Shown here piece by piece: positions 52,611 through 61,100 of a stretch of DNA of 64,000 bases. A model generated the notes under the pieces. It was not told where the DNA came from and searched no databases. It worked only from the letters and a program-made list of their open reading frames with translations. The position numbers and the translations under genes are program-made. Origin of the DNA: Candidatus Cloacimonetes bacterium HGW-Cloacimonetes-2 (GTDB lineage Bacteria > Cloacimonadota > Cloacimonadia > Cloacimonadales > Cloacimonadaceae); the NCBI GenBank assembly GCA_002842035.1, contig PHBP01000011.1, forward strand, positions 1-64,000. Direction: 5' to 3'. The stretch's first letter is position 1, and the number at the start of each line of letters is the position of its first letter.

Positions 52611-53433
52611 TTTGATACTCTTCTTTACCTATTGTTCTTACTTGTTTTGTCCAATATCCATCTCGGTCAAATCCGGCTTTGCATTCAACAAGATCCTCAA
52701 GAGAATCGAATATGGCAAAGCAGGTTGATCCACTTCCACTCATCATCGCCACGGGCGGATTATAGCTCCTGAAACGTTTGATAATGGTCTCTATTACCGG
52801 ATAACTGGATTTGATCCCATCTTCCAGACGATTGAAGCAATTGCTAATAGTGGATCCTTGCTCCCACTTGCGAGGCTCGGAAGGCACCTTTACCAAGCTA
52901 TATGCTTCTTTTGCCGAAATATGAAGATTCGGATTAACCAAGAGGATCTTATCCAAATTGATATTACTCCAGCTTGTTACTGATTCTCCTCTACCTCTTC
53001 CATTGGCGGTTCCGCCAGTCAGGAAGTAATTGATATCTGAACCAAAACTTGCTGCTATCTCATTAATCTCAGTCTCAGTCAGCGAAATGCCCCATAGCTT
53101 GGAAAGGCACATTATGGTAACAGCTGCGTTGCTGCTCCCGCCACCTAAACCGGCAGCTATGGGAATATGCTTATCTAAGTGAATCTCAACTCCCTGAGAG
53201 GGTTTGAATTCTCTCATCATAAACTCAGCAATACGATAGATCAGATTGCCAGTTGAGCTAAGTTCCACTATATTAGCCCATAGTTTTACCAAGGGCTTTT
53301 TTGTCAAAGCAAATCTGATAAAATCACAAAGGTCAATACTGCTAAACACAGTATTGACCTCGTGGAAGCCATCCGGCCGTTTGGCCAGAACTTCAAGAAA
53401 CAGATTTATTTTTGCGTAGGAAGCGACGTACAT
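52579..53433 (-). CDS. ispE: 4-diphosphocytidyl-2-C-methyl-D-erythritol kinase
   Basis: This GHMP kinase is in the MEP pathway to isoprenoids. The ATG at 53433 starts MYVASYAKINLFLEVLAKRP and gives 284 residues; any earlier start would run through the tyrosine-codon repeat of the upstream gene in another frame. The ATP-binding motif PIAAGLGGGSSNAAVTI (about 92-108) and a C-terminal MMSGSGSTCFAIF (about 238-250) are clear. The start lies 41 bases inside the autokinase gene, so its ribosome-binding site falls in the tail-coding sequence. Confidence 0.94.
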   Translation of the reverse strand: MYVASYAKINLFLEVLAKRPDGFHEVNTVFSSIDLCDFIRFALTKKPLVKLWANIVELSSTGNLIYRIAEFMMREFKPSQGVEIHLDKHIPIAAGLGGGSSNAAVTIMCLSKLWGISLTETEINEIAASFGSDINYFLTGGTANGRGRGESVTSWSNINLDKILLVNPNLHISAKEAYSLVKVPSEPRKWEQGSTISNCFNRLEDGIKSSYPVIETIIKRFRSYNPPVAMMSGSGSTCFAIFDSLEDLVECKAGFDRDGYWTKQVRTIGKEEYQSVFKTQIDHR

Positions 53434-55681
53434 CTTTCTTTTGTTTACGTGGGGCTTCGTCGCCGTAGTAGTAGTAATAATAGTAGTAATAATAGTAGTA
53501 GTTCTGCTTGCTGTAGTACTTGTGAACGAAGATACCATTCACTATGATACCGTCAATCTTGGCATCGATATTTTCCATAAGTTCTTTGGTGCGCTTGATG
53601 ATACCTTTCTCAGTTTGGCCACAGCGAACCACCACGAAGGTCATATCGACTTTCTTGGTGAGAATCAGAGCGTCGGTAACAGCGATGATAGGAGGTGTAT
53701 CAAAGAGGATAAAATCATATCTCTCTTTGAGCTCTGCAATCAACATATCGGTACGGGCAGAAGAGATCAATTCTGATGGGTTGGGAGGTACAAATCCGCT
53801 GGTTATCACATCAAGATTTACTATACCAGATGATTTGACCACCTGTTCGATCTTGACATCAGCATCGATGAGATAATCACTGAGGCCGTTCTCTTTCTCA
53901 ATGCCAAATTTATTATGCACCATAGGACGTCTCATATCCATATCGATCAGGACAACCTTGCTGTTCATCTGAGAGAATGTAATGGCAAGATTTACTATTG
54001 AGGTTGATTTACCCTCTTTGGGACCGGACGAGGTTACCAAAAGCGTTGTGCTTCCTTCGGGCTTCTTTGCCAGGATATTGGTTCGCAGGGTACGATAGCT
54101 TTCTGCAATGGGAGATTTGGGAGCATAATGCGAGATCAATTGCATCAAAACAAAGTGCATTGATTTCATCAGTCGTTCTTTATTCTCGCCTTCTGCATTC
54201 TCGATCAGTTCATTGAATTCTTCGATACGAGCTTCAGATTCCTGAATCACAGGGATAGTACCGACTATCGGAAGCTTGACGAAAGTTTCCATGTCGTCCA
54301 AAGTGCGAAGCTTGTTATCAAGAGAGTGGATCAGGAAAGCAGCACCAATACCTAGACCAAGGCCCAGGATGATGCCTACAAGGATATTCATAGACACTCT
54401 CGGTTTGATTGGCACACGTGGCAGATCAGCGTATTCAATGATGCGGATATTGCCGACCTTGGCTTGTTCGGCAATCTTGGCATCTTCGTATTTCTCCATC
54501 ATCATACCGTGGATCTTCTCGTCAAGAAGCAGATTACGGCGCAATCTGGCAAGTTCCAGCTCGGTATTGGGAAGTGTGATCATTCTCTGAGCATACATCT
54601 CTTTGGTCTCTTCGAGACCGCTTACACTGGAGCGAGCCATTTCCAGCTCGATTCTTGCCTGTACAATACGGTTCAGGAGATCGCTGCGAGTAGCAACCGG
54701 ATCGCTTTGCATCTGGATGGCAACCATCTTGCGAACTTCCAGATCAAGATTTGCCTTTGATCTGTCTAACTCAGCATTAAGAAGAGCAATTTGTGGATGA
54801 TCCAGCGGGTATTCGTTTTTTGTGACAAGATTGGTGATCAAAGCCTGGGTGTCTATCACCTGCCTGCGAAGCTCATTTACGTAAGGAGCGTTTAGAATAT
54901 TCTCAACATTGACTATCAGTGAATCCTGCTCCGAGAGTTGTCTTTGCAGCATTTCAACCGTCTTGGCTTTCACCGCCTGGTCGGTAAGTGCTTGCTCGTA
55001 CTGCGCCTCAACTTCAGCAGATTGTTCGATCAGCTTCTGCGTTTCTGCAGAGAGCTCAACCAGTTGATTGGCATTTTTAAACTCGCGCAAGTCGTTCTCT
55101 GAGCTTTGCAATCTGCGAGATATAGCATCGAGCTGATCTTCCAAAAACTCGCGGACAGTGGTGTATTCGAGCCTGGCATACAGTGTATTCTCTTGCTGAA
55201 TAGCTTCAGCTACTGCATTGACAGCGGCCTGGGCTTCACTTTGGCTGGTCGATTCATAGGAAATCGTCAGAATGTCTGTCTCGCGTTTTGATTCTACTTT
55301 CATCCTGGCCTTGATGAATGCTCCGGGACTGGCGCTTTGCGAAATCGGGAACGACTCCCAATCCCTGTGCTTCTTCATAATCTCAGCAGCCCTATTGCCC
55401 AGGGGCAAGCTCTTCATCATTTCGATTTGATTATTCAGTGCATTAGTTCCGACCCCGGGAGTCGCAAAGAGCATTAGGTCTGAGGTATTCTTTTGATTCT
55501 CTATTAGCACTCTGGATGAAGTAGAATATACTTTGGGCTGACGGGCAGTATAGATCACTGTGGCAGCCAATACAAGAGTGAATATCAAGACTACAAGATA
55601 GCGGTATTGGACAATAATTCTTAAATAATCAGAGAGTTTTATCTCTTCCTGAACTACTGGATTGATGTGTTGATTCTCCAT
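53393..55681 (-). CDS. Wzc-like polysaccharide tyrosine autokinase with polytyrosine tail
   Basis: It would regulate capsule or exopolysaccharide assembly. The 762 residues comprise a Wzz/GumC domain with two membrane segments (about 31-50 and 435-455) around a large coiled periplasmic domain. A cytoplasmic BY-kinase domain follows: Walker A SGPKEGKSTS (about 555-564), Walker A' VVLIDMDMRRP (about 580-590), Walker B FILFDTPPI (about 667-675). The C-terminal tyrosine cluster is extreme: YYSKQN, then twelve Tyr in a row, then a basic tail. Such clusters are autophosphorylation sites. The Wza-like gene directly precedes it. Confidence 0.94.
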   Translation of the reverse strand: MENQHINPVVQEEIKLSDYLRIIVQYRYLVVLIFTLVLAATVIYTARQPKVYSTSSRVLIENQKNTSDLMLFATPGVGTNALNNQIEMMKSLPLGNRAAEIMKKHRDWESFPISQSASPGAFIKARMKVESKRETDILTISYESTSQSEAQAAVNAVAEAIQQENTLYARLEYTTVREFLEDQLDAISRRLQSSENDLREFKNANQLVELSAETQKLIEQSAEVEAQYEQALTDQAVKAKTVEMLQRQLSEQDSLIVNVENILNAPYVNELRRQVIDTQALITNLVTKNEYPLDHPQIALLNAELDRSKANLDLEVRKMVAIQMQSDPVATRSDLLNRIVQARIELEMARSSVSGLEETKEMYAQRMITLPNTELELARLRRNLLLDEKIHGMMMEKYEDAKIAEQAKVGNIRIIEYADLPRVPIKPRVSMNILVGIILGLGLGIGAAFLIHSLDNKLRTLDDMETFVKLPIVGTIPVIQESEARIEEFNELIENAEGENKERLMKSMHFVLMQLISHYAPKSPIAESYRTLRTNILAKKPEGSTTLLVTSSGPKEGKSTSIVNLAITFSQMNSKVVLIDMDMRRPMVHNKFGIEKENGLSDYLIDADVKIEQVVKSSGIVNLDVITSGFVPPNPSELISSARTDMLIAELKERYDFILFDTPPIIAVTDALILTKKVDMTFVVVRCGQTEKGIIKRTKELMENIDAKIDGIIVNGIFVHKYYSKQNYYYYYYYYYYYYGDEAPRKQKKDVRRFLRKNKSVS

Positions 55682-55693
55682 ATATACCGCTTC

Positions 55694-56182
55694 CTATTTA
55701 ATATTGGTGATGAGATTATAGACGCTGAGGGCAATCGCAGCTTTGGAAAGGAAATCTGCCACCTTGCTAAAGGCATAGAAGATCGTTCCGGATAAGACAA
55801 CAGTATCGCCCGGCATGATCTTGGGGATCAGGTTTTCGTCTCCTGTTTCCATATACCTTTTGAAATTCACCCATATAATCCGATTCCCGCCTTCTGCAGT
55901 AGGGCGGATTATTCTGATCTTGGAGAGCTTGGCATCCTCTTTGGGTCCGCCGGCCAAGGCCAACAGGGTAAGGAAATCAATATCATCAGGAACAACATAC
56001 AAGCCAGGCTTATAAACTTGTCCCAGGATATAGGTATTCATTTTAAGGGTCGCCACTCCCGAACGGACTCCATCATAGGTATAGGCTGAGATGTTGTTGG
56101 TCGGTACAAAGCCAACATCGCTTTGTGCAAAGATATAGCCCAAAGCCAGGCATAAAATCAGCGCAATCAGTAATCTCTTCAC
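55694..56182 (-). CDS. Wza-like SLBB polysaccharide export protein
   Basis: The 162 residues begin with a signal peptide (cleaved near YIFAQ, residue 19). One SLBB-type beta-grasp domain follows (YILGQVYKPGLYVVPDDIDFLTLLALAGG, compressed here; about 51-79), then KIRIIRP and IMPGDTVVLSGTIFYAFS. The family normally has a poly-export domain before SLBB; that domain is missing or minimal, so this is a short relative. It lies 12 bases upstream of the autokinase gene in the same operon. Confidence 0.83.
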   Translation of the reverse strand: MKRLLIALILCLALGYIFAQSDVGFVPTNNISAYTYDGVRSGVATLKMNTYILGQVYKPGLYVVPDDIDFLTLLALAGGPKEDAKLSKIRIIRPTAEGGNRIIWVNFKRYMETGDENLIPKIMPGDTVVLSGTIFYAFSKVADFLSKAAIALSVYNLITNIK

Positions 56183-56205
56183 TGTATCCTCTTATCAATT
56201 TTGTG

Positions 56206-56235
56206 TTATCATCTTTTTTAGCCCGTTTCAGTCAA
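56206..56235 (-). promoter_or_regulatory. Putative promoter of the polysaccharide export operon
   Basis: On the minus strand TTGACT (56235-56230), 18 bases, then TGATAA (56211-56206), 23 bases upstream of the ATG at 56182. The spacing is one base longer than ideal. Confidence 0.45.
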
Positions 56236-56330
56236 GAAGTTTTACTGAAGCCGGCTTCACTTGGTGATCGCAGCCTATATCGCTGCAAGCATTTCTCTCT
56301 GTATATCAGGGCTGATAAATCTACCCTATT

Positions 56331-57083
56331 CTATTGTATGTGCATTATTCTTTCCTGAGATTCAGAGCCCATAAAGCCCTGAAGCTCTTCATCCCAATCG
56401 AAGGAATCCACCCTCCAGCGCAAGCTCTCTCCGCTATGCTCCTGGGCAAGGTTTACCGGGAAGATTATCCAGAGTGGATCTTCTTCAGCAGAGACCACCA
56501 AATCCTGATGCCATACATAGTTGTAATTTTCATCCCAAACCAATACTCGGAATTTGGAGGCAAAACCGCTTCTATTCCAGGAAAAGGTAATATTCCCCGG
56601 GGCCACTGTCGCATTGTTGTCGGGGCCGATCAGCATGCTCTTGGCCAGGAGACCATACGACACAGTATCGCTTCTGGCTGAATTACCGCTTGTGTCCACC
56701 AGATCAATGAAATAGGAATAGATCACTCTTTCCTCAAGCTGCGATCTGGAGTCCAGATATTCCACTCTGTTTGCCATAATCGAATCTATCAATGCTGGCA
56801 CAGGATTGATATTGTCATACCTGTAAATCTTGATATGGCTCAGATCAGTATCGATAAATGGATTCCACGTAACTCTGATCCAATTGCCTTCAGGTACGGT
56901 GTCCAGTCCGTTGTTCTCTTCAGTAAGGACAAATGTGTAATTGTCTCCAGTATCTCCCAGATGTGGGATCAAAGTTGGGGGTACAGGCGGTATATTGTCT
57001 GTATCAGGATTATCCTCGCCGGCACAAGCGACCATCCCCAATAGCGCCACTGCCAGAACGGTTAATATTAAGAGATTTTTCAT
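56331..57083 (-). CDS. Lipoprotein with fibronectin-III-like domain
   Basis: The 250 residues begin with a signal peptide and lipobox GMVAC (Cys at residue 20). A Pro/Asp-rich spacer (NPDTDNIPPVPP) is followed by a fibronectin-III-like beta domain (GNWIRVTWNPFIDTDLSHIKIYR, split at about 66-88; VIYSYFIDLVDTSGN). A second beta domain contains ITFSWNRSGFASKFRVLVWD. It is encoded 11 bases after the PorV-like gene and may be a surface partner of the T9SS attachment complex (inference). Confidence 0.8.
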   Translation of the reverse strand: MKNLLILTVLAVALLGMVACAGEDNPDTDNIPPVPPTLIPHLGDTGDNYTFVLTEENNGLDTVPEGNWIRVTWNPFIDTDLSHIKIYRYDNINPVPALIDSIMANRVEYLDSRSQLEERVIYSYFIDLVDTSGNSARSDTVSYGLLAKSMLIGPDNNATVAPGNITFSWNRSGFASKFRVLVWDENYNYVWHQDLVVSAEEDPLWIIFPVNLAQEHSGESLRWRVDSFDWDEELQGFMGSESQERIMHIQ

Positions 57084-57094
57084 AATCTACTCCC

Positions 57095-58102
57095 TTAGAA
57101 GTTCATCCTCAAGCCGATTCTATTACTCAGGCCTACAGGATTGGTGATTAATGCGTAATCAAGATTAACGCCATAGAGCTTTACCGATGCTCCACAGCTA
57201 AAATTCTTGTCGTAATAACCCAATCGCAACCAGGCAAGATCGTCATACTCCCATTCTGCGCCAAAGTGCTGGGTTCCCTCGTATACATAATCGTAATCAT
57301 AAGCCAATCTCAAAGCAGATTTAAGTGATGGAATGGGCTGTTCGATAGCGATACCAAACTTGGTATTAAACAGAATCTCGTCACTGTGCTCGGTTGCTGT
57401 ATCCCAATTGATATTTGTGCCGGAGATATCCTGGAAGTTCACCCCAAAACTGATATCACCCAGTTCATCCATATCAAAAACCACCCCCATATCGGTTTTG
57501 ACCAATACCCCAAAATCAAAACCGGTTCCTGTTCCCAACTGGTTGTGCAGAGATCTTTTGATATACTTAATATTTCCTCCCAGGGCGATATCAAAAGGTA
57601 CTTCAAAAAAGAGCCAGCCCATATTAGCATCGTAGTGAATCAGCTTTGCAAAAGCAAATTGGAATAGATCATCTGTGCTCTTGAACTTTCCGTCCGGCAC
57701 TCCGGGCAAATGATATGCACTATCATTGATTCTCTGATCCACGTTTGTTCCGATCAAATAGCTTTCATCAAAATATGGGATGTCATCCACTGAAAGCCTC
57801 GTTATGTTGATCCCAATCGTTACTTCATTTGGCAGTGGCTGGCAATAAGCAACATTGTCATAAGCTGCCAGACCTTCGTACAGGAAAGCATGCATCGCGG
57901 ATACTTCTGCTTTCTTCATCTGAGCTATTCCTGCTGTATTCCAATAGATTGCGGAACAATCGCTGGCAATGGCTGAATATGCACCACCCATTCCAAGAGC
58001 TCGTACTCCAGCACCTATCGACATAAAATCACCTGCATATCTTCCGCTAAAGAGCGGTGCCAAGAGCAGCAATGTGGCTAGTGTAATTATAATTCTCTTC
58101 AT
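57095..58102 (-). CDS. PorV-like outer-membrane protein (T9SS attachment complex)
   Basis: The 335 residues have a signal peptide ending near LFSG (residue 20). The PorV/UPF0164 signature GAGVRALGMGGAYSAIASD plus CSAIYWNTAGIA (about 31-62) follows, then a FadL-like barrel ending in SNRIGLRMNF. In Bacteroidetes PorV shuttles cargo from the translocon SprA to the sortase PorU. Here it sits seven bases downstream of a PorU-like gene, matching the porU-porV adjacency known from those bacteria. Confidence 0.88.
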   Translation of the reverse strand: MKRIIITLATLLLLAPLFSGRYAGDFMSIGAGVRALGMGGAYSAIASDCSAIYWNTAGIAQMKKAEVSAMHAFLYEGLAAYDNVAYCQPLPNEVTIGINITRLSVDDIPYFDESYLIGTNVDQRINDSAYHLPGVPDGKFKSTDDLFQFAFAKLIHYDANMGWLFFEVPFDIALGGNIKYIKRSLHNQLGTGTGFDFGVLVKTDMGVVFDMDELGDISFGVNFQDISGTNINWDTATEHSDEILFNTKFGIAIEQPIPSLKSALRLAYDYDYVYEGTQHFGAEWEYDDLAWLRLGYYDKNFSCGASVKLYGVNLDYALITNPVGLSNRIGLRMNF

Positions 58103-58109
58103 GATAACC

Positions 58110-61100
58110 TCACTTCAGGATCGCCATTTTCATGGTCTTTTCCAGAGTTCTCGAGCCTTTCTTGGCAATGATTTTGTAGAAATAAGCTCCATTTGCCAGC
58201 GTGAAGCCTTGCTCATCTTTACAATCCCAACCGTAAACGGTTCGGGGATATTCGTGATACCCCACACCGGTGGGTAATCCGGAGAATGTCTTGACCAGCC
58301 TTCCACTAACGGTATAAACCTTGATCGTCACCTCGTCAGCATTGTCTGTCAAAACATAAGTGAATCTCGTTCTGCCATCATTTCTGGGATCTTGAGCTCT
58401 TCCAACTACAGGATTGGGGTAGTTGCCGATATTACGAATATCAAAACGATCGTTTACAAAGAACTGAATAGCTCTCGAATTGAAGTTTGAATTCACATCG
58501 CTGCAATCCACCAATAAGGTGTAGTTTCCTCGGGGAAGATTGAGCTGATACTTAATTGGGATTCTATTGATGTTATCGCTATTGATCGCGATAGCATAAT
58601 CATCCTCAGGCACCAATTCTCCGTTGATAAACAGACGAATAGAACTCTCAACCACATTGATGCCATTCGCATCACTGAGTAGCAGAGATATAGTTCCCGT
58701 TCCTGAGACATATCCACCAACAGTGAATTCCTGATCCTGTACGTTTACGTCGATTGAGGGACCCGTCCTATCCTGATTTCGATAGATAGTATAGATACCC
58801 TGGCGGTTTACCTCAAAAACTACAAGATCTCCAACAGCAGACACATTACCACCCTGCCGCATCCATTTCCGGTAAGTGGAATCCCAGCGATACACATTGT
58901 AGATGTTCTGGTTTTCATATTGTTGTGTGAGTGAATCGGTAGTATTGTAGTAGAACGTTAGTTTTACTCGTCTGCCATTCGCAAAGATACCGAGGCTATC
59001 AACCAAGCTGCTATCCATAGTCTTAATCTCATAGGGTATAGAATTGAAATTACTAGTACCCGGAGCTGGTGATCTCAATTTGACAGGATAGATATCGGGC
59101 TGCAAATTCGGCTCCAGTGCTGAGAGACCATTGATCGAGAACATTGAGCTACCACCGCTCGGAACGAGACCTGGCGGGATTTCGCAACTAAGGTTGGTAT
59201 CTACGCTGTTCATAATTGCCCCTGCACTACCAACGAATTGGTAATTGAAGGGAAGAGCCAGAGTGATCGAGTTGTTTGTATTGAGGAACATATGCCATTC
59301 AGGGAAGGCATTGCTATAGTTTACGTTTACTTCAAAGTTCAGATTGGCGCCGGGCACACCTGCCAAATCGATGTATTCCCACCTTTCTACATTCACTGCC
59401 ACGGGCGCTAGTATCCGATCTGTATGCAGGGTCTGAGTGCCACCGCTAGGCGTATAATAAAGCTTGAGATCGGTATTTGTCGAGTTGGCATTGCCGATAT
59501 TGGTCACCAGCACCTTGAGCCTCAATTGGTCGTTATCCGCCTCAAGAGCAATATCTCTGAGAAAGAGATCAGGACCTGCCGAGACAAAGTTGTAGAGATT
59601 GGATTCAAACACTCCCTCGGTCGTAGTAAGAACATACTTATAAAAGATCTCCTTACCTGTTCTCTGAGCAGGCAGGAACCCGGTGCTGCGATAAAGTAGT
59701 GAATCCTGCGCATCGGCAGTCATCGGCAGGCTTACCCAGTTGGCTTCCAGACCTGTGCTGTCTGTACGGGCTTTGCAGATCAGGGACAAGACGAGCTCAT
59801 TGCTAAAGATTCTCGCTGCAAAGCCGGTAGAATCTCTCCAGCTTGGATTGGCCGGAAACAAGTTGTTGTGAAAAACGCTGGGGCGTCCCACTCCAAAGGC
59901 AGACAGGCCTACATACTCCTGATCGCTGGAATAGCCTGTAACGTTAATCTTTCGGATAAAGTTCGTTCCACCACTCACCGGGACTACGTATGACGCGTTA
60001 TAACTTCCCTGTATCACCGGTAAGTCAAACGGCACATTGATTATCTTTCCGCTATCTTTCATAATATGCAGTCTGGCAGCGCTAACCCCTTCCGGGAACT
60101 CCGCGCTTACTCTCAGAGTATCTCCGGGATTAAGGCTGAGATTATCAGCAGTCACTGGTATCCCGGATTGTGGTCTCCTGAGCTTGATCAGCGGATCACC
60201 CAGATAGGCTGTTCCATTGGTCAAAGCGTATCTAGGCGCTATCGAACTGGTTGTTGTGAAGAACCTGGCTTTGGTAAAGATCATTGCTTCACCTACGCTG
60301 GAAAAGTCATTTTCAAAAAGCGCTTCGGTAATTGCCAAGCCATAATCTTCATCCTGATCCAGATAACCCAAACCGGAGAAACCAACTGTCGCGATAGCGC
60401 CTTTATTGGGCTGCAGGACAAGAGCTTCACTGATCGATGAGGCTCCATTGGTATCAAAGGCCGAGGCATAACACGCCAAACTCATAACAATCGGGAATAC
60501 TTGATTATTCAGCGTAGCTACATCGTTGAAATTGAACAGGTTGTAATCAGCCCAGACGCGTCCACCACCGTGTCCCATAAACTGCAGATAGCTAGTACCG
60601 GAGTTTATCGCATCTTTCAGATTGAAAGTACCGCCAAAGTAATCATTTGAAACAGTCTGTGTGGTCGTATAAATTCTGCTTACCCTATAATGATCCGGGA
60701 TGTTTTTTCTTCTAATCCGTTCGGATTGCACCGAAAAGATATCGTTTCCATCTGAGATCTTTCCTCCTGCAGTTAGAGTAATATGGCTGTTCCAAATCCT
60801 GTTTGTCATTGGCTCGGAACGATATTTGACTGCTTTGGCGGCATAATCAGCTATCTGTTCCGGCTTCCAGATACTAATTCTCGCCACTGATATATCTGCT
60901 ACAATATCAGTTCCAACTATACAACCAAACCAGTTGTCGCTTGCAGTCGCCCCGTGCTTGTATGTCCAAGTCTTCTTCACGGGGATTTGGTTATAAATCC
61001 TGGAGGGACTATTATCACGGGTATCGTCTGTACCCTCTCCAATCAGAATCAAGTGTTTTATTCTTGGACTTGCCCAATTGTTATAGGCATACTTGGTAAA

